From NCBI GenBank assembly GCA_011039385.1, contig DRBO01000033.1, positions 1 to 32,784 of the forward strand: a DNA stretch of 32,784 nucleotides. The letters are read 5' to 3'. Position numbers and translations under genes: made by a program. Below the pieces are notes generated by a model. That model was not told the origin of the DNA. It searched no databases and was given only the letters and a program-made list of their open reading frames with translations. Positions within the stretch are counted from its first letter, which is position 1, and each line of letters begins with the position of its first letter. This document shows positions 1-8,932 of the stretch, piece after piece. Source of the DNA: Chloroflexota bacterium. GTDB taxonomy: Bacteria; Chloroflexota; Anaerolineae; Anaerolineales; UBA11858.

Positions 1-73
1 AGTCTGGGTCCTGAACGGCATGCCGGAAACCGTAGCTGAGGCAGAAGCCCTGAGCACGGAAGTCCAGGAATAA
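1..73 (+). CDS. 3' end of a CDS truncated by the window edge (…VWVLNGMPETVAEAEALSTEVQE*)
   Basis: Open frame from base 2 to TAA at 71-73, followed by a strong terminator hairpin; too short to assign a family. Confidence 0.6.
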   Translation, partial: VWVLNGMPETVAEAEALSTEVQE

Positions 74-107
74 ATCGCTCACGATGCGGCATCATTTATC
101 CTGAAAT

Positions 108-136
108 TAAAAAGCCTCCCTCGGGAGGCTTTTTGA
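108..136. terminator. Bidirectional intrinsic terminator between convergent genes
   Basis: AAAAAGCCTCCC-TC-GGGAGGCTTTTT perfect stem with flanking A/T tracts. Confidence 0.9.
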
Positions 137-160
137 ATTCAAATAAATAATCTTGCTTGT

Positions 161-865
161 CTAGGGAGAGGCAAAGAGCGTATTTTCCAGGGTTTGCAGC
201 TTCGTTAATAGCAGTTCCAGATCGGTCAGGACAGTAGCCTCGTCATTCTCGATTTCGATCATGACCAATTCGTAGCGCTGGATCATGTTTTCCACAACCT
301 CTGCCTGTTCCGCGTTCAACAGGTCTTTGAGAGCATCCAGGGTGGAGCCGGTCTTGTTCAAGGCCAGTTTGGCGTCTGCCTGACGGCCCTGTTCCACAGC
401 CAGGGAAGCATCCGCCACGCTTGCCCGGGCACTGAGCAGAACCAGGTGGATGTTGAGCTGGTTGATCTCAGTTGACAAAGCTGTATTCTGGTCTTCGAAA
501 GCTCCCAGGCGCTCAATTTCCGCTTTCAGGGAATCAATCTCCGCCTGAGCCTCATCCAGGTCCACGAGCAGAACTGCAGTCCGGTCCTGTTCAGGTTGAT
601 AGCGCATCAATGTGTCCAGGAAAAAGCCGCCGGCAAAAGCGATGGCGATTACCACCAACCACGCCAGGACCTGCCTCCAGATTTTCCGGGCCTTAGAAAG
701 GCCTTTTCTCTCGGAAGGAGCCTCTTCCGCACTATCTTCCGGTACTACTTCAAAGGCAATGCTGCTTTCTTCTGTTTCTTCTGAGTCCTGTTGCTGAGCT
801 TCCAGTTCAGCCTCGCTGATCTTTTTTTCCAATTCATCCTTGGGTTTTTCCTCGTTCATTGTCAT
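161..865 (-). CDS. Hypothetical single-pass membrane protein with acidic N-terminus and coiled-coil-like extracytoplasmic region
   Basis: 234-aa ORF; hydrophobic segment VLAWLVVIAIAFAGGFFL followed by a Leu/Glu/Ala-rich heptad-like stretch. Confidence 0.75.
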   Translation of the reverse strand: MTMNEEKPKDELEKKISEAELEAQQQDSEETEESSIAFEVVPEDSAEEAPSERKGLSKARKIWRQVLAWLVVIAIAFAGGFFLDTLMRYQPEQDRTAVLLVDLDEAQAEIDSLKAEIERLGAFEDQNTALSTEINQLNIHLVLLSARASVADASLAVEQGRQADAKLALNKTGSTLDALKDLLNAEQAEVVENMIQRYELVMIEIENDEATVLTDLELLLTKLQTLENTLFASP

Positions 866-995
866 TCTATTCTCCTCGATTCTTTCCCAATCAATAATGA
901 GAATTATACCTGATTCCTTTTATTCTTCATCCAATCCTCTAACCAAGGTTCATAAGCTGAATGCATGAGGAGAATGCCCAATTCATCACACAGTT

Positions 996-1841
996 TCAGT
1001 AAGAAGGGAACTCTCCCGCATCCAAATCAAGCAGGTAATTTTCGACAATCTCTCGGAACCGGTTGGGTTGGTCCATATTGGGCAGATGGGCAGCATCCTC
1101 GCTGATCTCTTTTTGGACGGAGGGAATATGCTCGGTCAGATAATCGGCTACTGCATGCATATAACCCAGATCGTGAGAGCCAACAATGATCAGAACAGGA
1201 AAATTAATCACGCCCAAACACTCAGCGGTAGTTTTTATCGGGGCAGGTTGGCGTTTCCCGATCTTATTTCCTTCATAGCTTTTCACCGACCGCTGCATAT
1301 CGTACAGCAGGGCATGCATGCTGCAATCCACGTGCCCAGAATGCTGACTCATACTATCGAACCAGATTTGCGTTTCAATCTCAGCAAGCGGTTTGAGATC
1401 TCCTTCCTCAAAAGCCTTCTTAGCCTCAGAGAATTCTTTCGGTACCGCAACATCCAGATCCAATCCGCATAAACCGGGGCTGGCCATGATCAACGTTTTG
1501 ATTTTCTCCGGGTTTTCGATCGCGTATTCCATTGATAACAATCTTCCCATCGAACACACCATCAAAACAAATGGCGGCTGGATATCCAAGGTGTCGATCA
1601 GCGCTGTAAGGTCCTCAAGGTGAGTGAAAGGGCCTGTGACCTTTTTGCTCTTCCCATATCCTCGCAAATCGTACCTGATGACCTGGTACTCCTGTGAGAA
1701 ATAGGAAAATTCATCATCCCATTGTTGGCTGTCAGCCACCCCTGCCTGGATCAATAATAAAGGTGTCCCTGAACCCGCAGTTTCATAATAAAGCCTGTCC
1801 CGGGCGATATCTACAAAACCGTGTGATTTTGACATAGACAC
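996..1841 (-). CDS. Alpha/beta hydrolase fold protein
   Basis: YETAGSGTPLLLIQAG, YDLRGYGKS, nucleophile-elbow-like MVCSMG, VGSHD, DAAHLPNMDQP. Confidence 0.85.
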   Translation of the reverse strand: MSMSKSHGFVDIARDRLYYETAGSGTPLLLIQAGVADSQQWDDEFSYFSQEYQVIRYDLRGYGKSKKVTGPFTHLEDLTALIDTLDIQPPFVLMVCSMGRLLSMEYAIENPEKIKTLIMASPGLCGLDLDVAVPKEFSEAKKAFEEGDLKPLAEIETQIWFDSMSQHSGHVDCSMHALLYDMQRSVKSYEGNKIGKRQPAPIKTTAECLGVINFPVLIIVGSHDLGYMHAVADYLTEHIPSVQKEISEDAAHLPNMDQPNRFREIVENYLLDLDAGEFPSY

Positions 1842-1914
1842 CTCGCTTGGGAATAGAACACAAAACCCATCCTAATCTTGACGAATTTGGCTATTCATCT
1901 TTATTATATAGCAG

Positions 1915-1938
1915 AAGAGCCGGAATCTACCGGCTCTT
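1915..1938. terminator. Hairpin downstream of hsp20, probable terminator
   Basis: AAGAGCCGG-AATCTA-CCGGCTCTT perfect 9-bp stem; weak U-tract. Confidence 0.55.
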
Positions 1939-1971
1939 CAAACCATTAATCTTTGGAGAGATGCGGATGGT

Positions 1972-2367
1972 TTATTTTGTTTTGATCTTGATGGTCTTGG
2001 GGAGAGCTTCCTCAGCTACCGGCACCCGCAGGGACAGAATCCCTTTCCGCAGGCTGGCTTCAGATTTCTCCATATCCAGCGACTTGGGCAAACGGATCAC
2101 CCGGCGGAATCTGCCAGTGGGGCGTTCCTTGCGAAGGAATGTGACATCCTCATCCGCTGCCTTGAACTCGCCCTGGACAATGATGGTCTTCTCAACTATT
2201 TCGATCTCCACCTCATCAGGTTCCAGACCGGGAACGATCATTTCAATCACGTAGGCATCATCTTCAACGATGACATCCAACGGGACATGAACATCGGTTT
2301 CAACATTATTCCAGCGGTAAACTGGGTGGTTGTGGTATCTGGTATAAGGTTTAATGTACATGGACAT
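1972..2367 (-). CDS. Hsp20/alpha-crystallin small heat shock protein
   Basis: Alpha-crystallin domain pattern (DVIVEDDAYVIEMIVPGLEPDEVEIEIVEKTIIVQGEF…LRKGILSLRVPV). Start chosen at the internal ATG preceded by AAGGAG; the ORF itself extends to 2382. Confidence 0.92.
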   Translation of the reverse strand: MSMYIKPYTRYHNHPVYRWNNVETDVHVPLDVIVEDDAYVIEMIVPGLEPDEVEIEIVEKTIIVQGEFKAADEDVTFLRKERPTGRFRRVIRLPKSLDMEKSEASLRKGILSLRVPVAEEALPKTIKIKTK

Positions 2368-2528
2368 TTTGCACTCCTTCAACTAACAGTAAATGGGTTG
2401 TGATTTATCTACTCTACATCTTACTGCTTGACTGTTAGAGAAGGTTATGCAAAACGTTAGAGAAAGACAAATGCTTCATAGGTGTTTTGTTAACAGATTT
2501 TTCCCTTTAAAAGGATAAAGCAGGCTGT

Positions 2529-3287
2529 TTATTTCTGGCAGACCAAGACCAGGTAAGGTGAAGAAGTCGAGTAAGATGTCCCGGAATAATCCCCCAGGCA
2601 GAGCACATCGCTAAATCCGGCTTCTCCCAATTCAGCCACAATCGACTTCTGAGTAGTTGGAAAATGTTCCACCGTGACCAGGTTCCGTTCCACTAGCCCA
2701 TCCGGATACAGATGGTCATAGATCCAATCCCACAATAAACCTTCACTGGAAGCCCTCAAGCGGCTGCTGACCTGGACTGGAAATCCAGTCTCAGGATGAG
2801 TGATCACTGTCTCCAGGGCAGGGCTTTCTTCTTGGTCTATCCCGCGCAGCTCGGTAAGAATCTCTTCCATCCTCTTCGGATTGGGGAGGCTGGCTAGCAG
2901 CGATCCTCTTTCTTTCAGGCAGGAAAAGACTTTTTTATGCAAACGGGACCGGTCCTCGGAATTAAATGTGGAGTAGGTGTTGCAGGGAATGATCACCCCC
3001 CCGAACTGTATTTCGGGTTGGAAATCCAGGATATCCGCCTGGATCAGCGAGATCCGCTGACGACTCTGATCATCGATTTTTTCCAGAATTCTCTCTAGAT
3101 AAGCCAGGGATTCGTTGTCGCGGTCAACGCCTACCACAATGCGGCCTGCCTTTACCAAGGGCAGGGTTACCCGGCCGTGACCAGGTCCTATTTCCAGGAT
3201 GGGATCCAACCCTTCTGTACAGCTTATCCAGAAAGGAATATCATCCTTGTAGGCAGCGTGGTGAATACGGATCAAGTCTGAAATCAT
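2529..3287 (-). CDS. Class I SAM-dependent methyltransferase
   Basis: Motif I ILEIGPGHGRVTLPLVKAGRIVVGVDRD and downstream Rossmann methyltransferase features. Confidence 0.85.
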   Translation of the reverse strand: MISDLIRIHHAAYKDDIPFWISCTEGLDPILEIGPGHGRVTLPLVKAGRIVVGVDRDNESLAYLERILEKIDDQSRQRISLIQADILDFQPEIQFGGVIIPCNTYSTFNSEDRSRLHKKVFSCLKERGSLLASLPNPKRMEEILTELRGIDQEESPALETVITHPETGFPVQVSSRLRASSEGLLWDWIYDHLYPDGLVERNLVTVEHFPTTQKSIVAELGEAGFSDVLCLGDYSGTSYSTSSPYLVLVCQK

Positions 3288-3316
3288 GGGTAGAGTGAAG
3301 CTTGCGCTGGGCGTCC

Positions 3317-3345
3317 TTGACTATGGATATCATAAAGATTATACT
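3317..3345 (+). promoter_or_regulatory. Sigma70-type promoter for tRNA-Pro
   Basis: TTGACT - 17 bp - TATACT, ending 23 bp before the mature tRNA 5' end. Confidence 0.75.
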
Positions 3346-3368
3346 GCTTCCAGAATACAATTGGATTT

Positions 3369-3441
3369 CGGGGTGTGGCGCAGTTGGAAGCGCGCCGCGT
3401 TTGGGACGCGGAGGTCGACGGTTCAAGTCCGTCCACCCCGA
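3369..3441 (+). tRNA. tRNA-Pro (anticodon TGG)
   Basis: Cloverleaf: acceptor CGGGGTG/CACCCCG, D arm GGCGCAGTTGGAAGCGC, anticodon stem CCGCG-TTTGGGA-CGCGG, T arm with GGTTCAAGTCC; CCA not encoded. Confidence 0.95.
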
Positions 3442-3518
3442 CTTTTCATTTAAGGACCGCCAACCAATCCTTATCTGTGTTGAGAATTTTGATAGCTCTC
3501 ACAGGAGAGGATAGAGGC

Positions 3519-3527
3519 TGGTATAAT
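3519..3527 (+). promoter_or_regulatory. Extended -10 element (TGGTATAAT)
   Basis: TGnTATAAT 29 bp upstream of the 3556 ATG; no convincing -35. Confidence 0.45.
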
Positions 3528-3555
3528 CAAAAAAAACACCACAACAGGATGAACT

Positions 3556-4362
3556 ATGAGGACAATAGATTTATCCAAATTTCAAGCCAAACCAGGTTTA
3601 TCGGGATTCATAAATAATCTTCAAGGGTTAATGTCATACGGTTACTCCTGGCAGGAAAGCCGGAAGAACCAGGAAGAACTGGTGGAGATCCTTGGTTCGG
3701 TTTTAGGCAACGAATGTGTACTGCTGCGGGACGTGAACATTCCCAAAGTGAATCGCCCTATCCCGCTGGTCCTGATCACACCTGCCACTGTGATGGTGAT
3801 CAATCCCAAATCCCAGCAGGGATTTTTCAGAGCAGAAGGCAAACTTTGGGGGGAGCTGGGCAGGAATGATAAATATCGGCCTTCGCCGCATAATCTCATC
3901 CGGGAAACCTGGCTGTACCAAAAAACCATTGAGGGATATTTCAAACAACATAACTTTTCTGCCCCGATGGACCGGGGTGTAATGATCTTTGTATCTCCCG
4001 AGACAGTAGTGGAATCCATCCGTCCCCGGGTCCGGATCATTCAGGCTGATGGTATCAAAAATTTTGCCAGGGAGCTTTCAATCGCCAAGCCCGTTTTCAG
4101 CGACATTGATTTCAAGGCTGCCGTGAATCTACTCACCCACCCCAAACTTCCAGACAAGACCAAACAGAAAAAGTCCCCGCCGCCTGAGTTGATGGAGCCC
4201 CTGCCTTTATCTGAGCCACTGGCAAAAGTGGATGAAGGTATCACCAAAGCAGCCCGAAAAGTCAATTTCACCCGCCGGGAATGGATCATCATTGGCGTAT
4301 TGTCTGGCCTGTTGATCATTGTACTGATCGTATTAATCGTGTTAGTGACACTTTTCAGTTAA
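3556..4362 (+). CDS. NERD-like (nuclease-related domain-like) protein with C-terminal transmembrane helix
   Basis: GNECVLLRDVNIPKVNRPIPLVLITPATVMVINPKSQQGFFRAEGKLW resembles the NERD core; C-terminal WIIIGVLSGLLIIVLIVLIVLVTLF. Confidence 0.6.
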   Translation: MRTIDLSKFQAKPGLSGFINNLQGLMSYGYSWQESRKNQEELVEILGSVLGNECVLLRDVNIPKVNRPIPLVLITPATVMVINPKSQQGFFRAEGKLWGELGRNDKYRPSPHNLIRETWLYQKTIEGYFKQHNFSAPMDRGVMIFVSPETVVESIRPRVRIIQADGIKNFARELSIAKPVFSDIDFKAAVNLLTHPKLPDKTKQKKSPPPELMEPLPLSEPLAKVDEGITKAARKVNFTRREWIIIGVLSGLLIIVLIVLIVLVTLFS

Positions 4363-4372
4363 GAGTTTTTGA

Positions 4373-5104
4373 GTGCAACAGCCATTTCTATCCCTCATCA
4401 TCCCGGCTTATAATGAAGAGGCCCGCCTTCCAGACACCCTCCAGAAGGCAGGGGCTTTCCTTTGCGAGCAGCCATACACAGCTGAAATCCTGGTCGTGGA
4501 CAACAATAGCACAGACCAGACCGCTGAGATCATCCTGGATTTCTCCTCTCAATATAAATTTATCAAGGGGTTATTCGAAAGGAATCCCGGGAAAGGCGCT
4601 GCCGTGCGCTGTGGCATGCAACAAGCCCGGGGGGAATACCTCTTCATGTGTGACGCGGACCTCTCCATGCCCATTGAGGAAATCAACCAATTCCTGCCGC
4701 CGCGGCTGGAAGGATTCCAGGTAGCGATCGCTTCGCGGGAAGCGCCCGGATCTATCCGCTATGACGAACCCCTTTCCCGCCATCTGGGGGGTAGATTAAT
4801 GAACTGGCTGATACAGCTTTTCATCCTGCCAGGATTGAATGATACACAGTGTGGTTTCAAGTGTTTTACGCGTGAGTCTGCCAGAGACCTTTTTGGAAAA
4901 CAAACCCTTGATGGCTGGTCCTTTGACATCGAGTTGCTTTACATGGCCCGCCAGCGCGGATACAAGATCGTTGAAGTTGCCATACCCTGGATCTTCCACC
5001 AGGAAAGCAAAGTCCATGCCGTACGGGATGCCCTGCAAATCCTCCTGGATATTCGGACCATCCGGAAAAATCACATCCAAGGCATGTATGACCAGGAAAA
5101 TTGA
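4373..5104 (+). CDS. Glycosyltransferase family 2, dolichyl-phosphate beta-glucosyltransferase-like
   Basis: GTG start; LSLIIPAYNEEARLPDTL, VVDNNSTDQTAEI, NPGKGAAVRCGM, MCDADLSMP, DTQCGFKCF. Confidence 0.9.
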   Translation: MQQPFLSLIIPAYNEEARLPDTLQKAGAFLCEQPYTAEILVVDNNSTDQTAEIILDFSSQYKFIKGLFERNPGKGAAVRCGMQQARGEYLFMCDADLSMPIEEINQFLPPRLEGFQVAIASREAPGSIRYDEPLSRHLGGRLMNWLIQLFILPGLNDTQCGFKCFTRESARDLFGKQTLDGWSFDIELLYMARQRGYKIVEVAIPWIFHQESKVHAVRDALQILLDIRTIRKNHIQGMYDQEN

Positions 5105-5780
5105 TCCCGGACTGATCCCCCCTTCGCCCAATCTCCAGTTCGAGCGCGCTTTATGGAAAGCCAATCTTACAGCTATCGCCGGGATAGATGAAGCTGGCCG
5201 AGGCTGCCTGGCAGGTCCTGTCGCGGCTGCTGCTGTGATCCTCCCTGATGATGAGAAGATAATCAAAACAATGACTGGGATCAGGGATTCCAAACAGCTC
5301 ACGGCTGAAGAGCGCGAAAAAGGCAGGACCATCATCGAGAAATCCAGCCTGGCCTGGGCAGTTGGTTTTGCTGATAACCAGGAGATTGACCGGCTCGGCA
5401 TCGTGCCGGCAACTCGATTGGCTGCCTGGCGGGCACTGGATCAACTTGACCCGCTTCCTGAACACCTATTGGTCGATTACCTTGTTCTGCCAGACATCCC
5501 TCTCCCTCAAACCCGGCTGGTTAAGGGTGATGCCCGCTCCCTTTCTATTGCGGCAGCGTCCATTCTCGCAAAAACACACCGAGATGCCGTAATGGTAGCC
5601 AGTGCCAGCATCTATTCCGGCTATGGATTTGAGAAAAACAAAGGATACGGCACGATCTTCCATCGAAACGCAATTCGATCCCTGGGTGCCTGCCCCCTGC
5701 ACAGGATGAGCTTCGCACCTCTTCGAGTAATTGGAAATTGGGCTGAGACTGGAAGACCTGGAGACGGGGAGACTAGGTGA
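5088..5780 (+). CDS. rnhB: Ribonuclease HII
   Basis: AGIDEAGRGCLAGPVAAAAVIL, DSKQLT, KGDARSLSIAAASILAKTHRD. Start taken as ATG 5088, overlapping the GT2 3' end; the longer ORF from 4839 is an artefact. Confidence 0.92.
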   Translation: MTRKIDPGLIPPSPNLQFERALWKANLTAIAGIDEAGRGCLAGPVAAAAVILPDDEKIIKTMTGIRDSKQLTAEEREKGRTIIEKSSLAWAVGFADNQEIDRLGIVPATRLAAWRALDQLDPLPEHLLVDYLVLPDIPLPQTRLVKGDARSLSIAAASILAKTHRDAVMVASASIYSGYGFEKNKGYGTIFHRNAIRSLGACPLHRMSFAPLRVIGNWAETGRPGDGETR

Positions 5781-6004
5781 GGATCGACCATTTGTCATTG
5801 CGAGCGGACTCTGAGCCAAACGAAGAGGGAGCGCGGCAATCTCGGGCCGAAGGACTGGGCCGCTGAGATTTTTCACGGTCACCATCGGAGCAACGCGGTT
5901 TTCCATCAGCAGCTCTGCGGCTTAGGAAAGCATTAAGCGACCCACAAAGTCACCCCTGCATTAAATTAACAGCTGCCATCGGTATCTCTCCCAGTCCCCA
6001 AGTC
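5755..6004. repeat. Candidate REP/MITE-like segment bounded by imperfect inverted repeats
   Basis: 5755-5773 GACCTGGAGACGGGGAGAC versus reverse complement of 5986-6004 (GACTTGGGGACTGGGAGAG), 15/19 identical; internal GTCATTGCGAGC…GCGCGGCAATCTC arms. Confidence 0.4.
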
Positions 6005-6056
6005 AGATGAACACATAGTAAGATATAAGTAAATCGATTTACCAGATGAGATAAAC

Positions 6057-7958
6057 ATGGCGGATAAAATCCAGCTTCCTTATGGTCAGTGGCCTTCACG
6101 GATTACCCCCCAGAACACTGGAGGGTTGCTTGAGCTAAGTGAGCCAGCCTGGGATCGAAATGGAACCCTGTTCTGGCGGGAAAGGAATTCCACCCAGGGA
6201 TCCATCCAGATGGCAAGCCCTGACAATGGGGAAATCATCTCTATCAGTGGAGATATGAATGTCGGTGGCGGCCTGCTGTACGGGGGAGGGAGTTTTGGGA
6301 TCGGAGAGAATTGGATTTATTTCATTGACAAGCCTTCCCAACAGCTGTGGGGTGTCTCCCCCACAGAAGGAAACCCCATCCCGCTAACTTACGGACTGGC
6401 CCTGTCCGCCTCACCAGTGGTCTCCCCAGATAGCCACGCTGTCTTGTTCGTCCACTCGGATGGAGAACAGGACGCTATCTACCTCTTATCTAAGGATGGG
6501 GAGCAAGATCCAGTTTCCCTGATCAGCGGAGGGGACTTCTATAATTACCCCCGCTGGCACCCCCGGGGCCGGCAGATCGCCTGGATCAGCTGGAACCATC
6601 CCCATATGCCCTGGGATTCCAGCACGCTTTGGTTGGGTACGCTGGGTTTGTTCCCGAATGAGGAACCCCGGCTGGTATCTGAATCCCTGATCGCAGGAGG
6701 TGAGGGTATTTCTGTCCTTCAGCCAGAATTTTCTCCTGATGGCAGATGGCTGGCCTACATTTCAGATCAAAGTGGATGGTGGCAAATCCATCTCTATGAC
6801 CTGGTCACGGGGGAACACAGGCAGCTGACTGAAGCACCTGCCGAGCATGCCCTTCCCCCCTGGCTGCAGAACAGGAACGGGTACGGTTTCAGCCGGGACA
6901 GCCAGAAGATCTATTTCACCCGCAACCAGACGGGCATCCGCTCCCTGTGGGTTTGGGATCTTGAGATGGACCGGGAAAGCCGCCTGGAGCTGGATGAAAA
7001 CTACACCTGGTTGGACTGGTTTTCGATCTCTCCCCTGGAGGACCGCCTGGGGTTGATCGCTTCTGCCGGAGACCTACCTCCCAGGTTGATCACAGTTGAT
7101 CCATCTGGAAAAACTGTGATCATCCGCCAATCCGCCCAGGAAGAACTCCCCAGAACGCTCTTCTCCCTGCCGCAGCCCATCTCTTGGAAAAATCAGGATA
7201 GGAGTGAGGTACAGGGATTGTTTTACGCTCCGCACAACCCTGATTTCCAGGCAGAGGGACTTCCTCCCTTGCTGGTGATCATCCACAGCGGCCCTACCCG
7301 TCAAAAATCTGCTGATTATCAAGCCCGGACCCAGTTTTTCACAAGCCGGGGTTTCGCCGTGCTGGAAGTAAACTACCGGGGCAGCAGCGGATACGGCAGG
7401 GCCTACCGGCAGTCCCTGCAGAAGGGATGGGGGGTGATCGATGTCGAGGACTGCCTGAGTGGAGCCCTTTATGTCACAGAACAGGGTTGGGCGGATCGGG
7501 AGAAGATGGCCCTGCTGGGCAGCAGCTCGGGAGGATTAACGGTTTACCAGATCCTGGTCAGGTATCCGGGTGTCTTTCGGGTCGGGATCGTTCTCTACGG
7601 GATCGTGAATCAGCTTGATCTGCTAAAAAATCCCTCCAAATTTGAGCGCCATTATTCCCATTGGTTAATTGGCCCCTATCCTGAAGACGAGAAACTCTAC
7701 CGGGAGCGTTCCCCGATCTTCTTTGCGGATCGGATCCAGGATCCTATCGCTGTCTTCCAGGGCGGCAGGGACCCCATCGTTCCCCGCAATCAAGCCGATC
7801 AGATCATTCAGAAATTGAAAAAGAATAACGTCACTCACCTCTATGTGCTTTATCCGGACGAAGGACATGGGTTCAAAACCGCGGAGAACATCGAGGATTT
7901 TTACCAGCAAAGCCAGTTCTTTTTAGAGAACCACTTGTTTAGGGAAAAAGGAAATTAA
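6057..7958 (+). CDS. S9 family peptidase (prolyl oligopeptidase type; N-terminal beta-propeller)
   Basis: PD40-like repeats (FSPDGRWLAYISDQSGWWQIHLYD), nucleophile GSSSGG, Asp in GGRDPIVP, His in DEGHGF. Confidence 0.93.
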   Translation: MADKIQLPYGQWPSRITPQNTGGLLELSEPAWDRNGTLFWRERNSTQGSIQMASPDNGEIISISGDMNVGGGLLYGGGSFGIGENWIYFIDKPSQQLWGVSPTEGNPIPLTYGLALSASPVVSPDSHAVLFVHSDGEQDAIYLLSKDGEQDPVSLISGGDFYNYPRWHPRGRQIAWISWNHPHMPWDSSTLWLGTLGLFPNEEPRLVSESLIAGGEGISVLQPEFSPDGRWLAYISDQSGWWQIHLYDLVTGEHRQLTEAPAEHALPPWLQNRNGYGFSRDSQKIYFTRNQTGIRSLWVWDLEMDRESRLELDENYTWLDWFSISPLEDRLGLIASAGDLPPRLITVDPSGKTVIIRQSAQEELPRTLFSLPQPISWKNQDRSEVQGLFYAPHNPDFQAEGLPPLLVIIHSGPTRQKSADYQARTQFFTSRGFAVLEVNYRGSSGYGRAYRQSLQKGWGVIDVEDCLSGALYVTEQGWADREKMALLGSSSGGLTVYQILVRYPGVFRVGIVLYGIVNQLDLLKNPSKFERHYSHWLIGPYPEDEKLYRERSPIFFADRIQDPIAVFQGGRDPIVPRNQADQIIQKLKKNNVTHLYVLYPDEGHGFKTAENIEDFYQQSQFFLENHLFREKGN

Positions 7959-8035
7959 CATACCTGCACTCACTATTGAAAGTGTGGGAGTATTTGAAGT
8001 CGAAAAGGGAGTACACCTCTCTTGTCAGAACAGGC

Positions 8036-8761
8036 CTACTCCGCGGCAGCCAGTGCCGCTTCGATCGCTTGCCGGAAATTTTCATAGGGCTGATTTCCAC
8101 GCAGCATTACGCCATTAATGAAGAATGTCGGCGTTCCGGTGACACCCAGCTGAGATGCCGCTAACTGGTTTGAAGAAACCAGATCCTGGTATTTCCCTTC
8201 CTCGACACAGGTTTCAAACTCATCCACTTTCAACTCCAGCAGCTCTGCAAAAGACCTCATAGTCCTGGACACATCCGCCGTGCGGTTGGTGAACAAGCTC
8301 ACCTGATTGGCAAATAGAAGGTCATGGAATTGCCAGAAGGATCCCTGTTCGCCGGCACAATGGGCCGACTCAGCAGCCCGCTGAAGCGCTGGCGCTTGAG
8401 CCGGCGCTCCCACAGTGTGGAAAACCAGGACAGCTTTCCCGGTCTTAATATATTCCTCTTCGATCAACTTCTTGGTTTCCAGTGCAAAATCCGCACAATG
8501 GGCACAGCCGAAGTCGGAGAATTCCTCAATAACCACAGGAGCCTGGGGATCTCCCAAACTGCTGAGATCATATTGCTCCAATTCCGTCAAAGCAGGTTGT
8601 ACTATTTGTTTGGCAGTGAGATTTACCCGGCTGCTGGTGACCACCGCATAGATCACAGCGGCAAAGACCAGGGCAACACCTCCAGCCATCATCAGACTTA
8701 ATAAAGTGTTCTGCCGTTTGTGTTTTTGGCGTCTTTCTTCAAGATACTTGCGAGAGCTCAT
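8036..8761 (-). CDS. DsbA-family thioredoxin-fold protein, membrane-anchored
   Basis: N-terminal TM segment; VVIEEFSDFGCAHCADF redox motif; GVTGTPTFFINGVMLRG cis-Pro region. Confidence 0.9.
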   Translation of the reverse strand: MSSRKYLEERRQKHKRQNTLLSLMMAGGVALVFAAVIYAVVTSSRVNLTAKQIVQPALTELEQYDLSSLGDPQAPVVIEEFSDFGCAHCADFALETKKLIEEEYIKTGKAVLVFHTVGAPAQAPALQRAAESAHCAGEQGSFWQFHDLLFANQVSLFTNRTADVSRTMRSFAELLELKVDEFETCVEEGKYQDLVSSNQLAASQLGVTGTPTFFINGVMLRGNQPYENFRQAIEAALAAAE

Positions 8762-8887
8762 ACTACCTTCCTCAGTTGGTTTAGATAGCTATTCTATTCG
8801 ATTTCGTGCCAGGACCAGAAGTTCTAATAAATCATTTACTAATTGACTTATTGATAAATACAAGTGAAAGCCAACTATGATTAAAAT

Positions 8888-8916
8888 AAAATCCACCGCG
8901 GTGTAGTGGATTTTTT
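8888..8916 (-). terminator. Intrinsic terminator downstream of the P-type ATPase gene
   Basis: AAAATCCAC-CGCGGTGTA-GTGGATTTT stem, A/T-rich flanks on both sides. Confidence 0.7.
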
Positions 8917-8932
8917 TATATACTTACAATCT

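Noticed and set aside
4839-5087. N-terminal extension of the RNase HII ORF
   Set aside because: Overlaps the conserved glycosyltransferase C-terminus; RNase HII homology starts after ATG 5088.
5466-5906. 146-aa minus-strand ORF across the rnhB 3' end
   Set aside because: Overlaps rnhB and the repeat-like intergenic segment; no protein motif.
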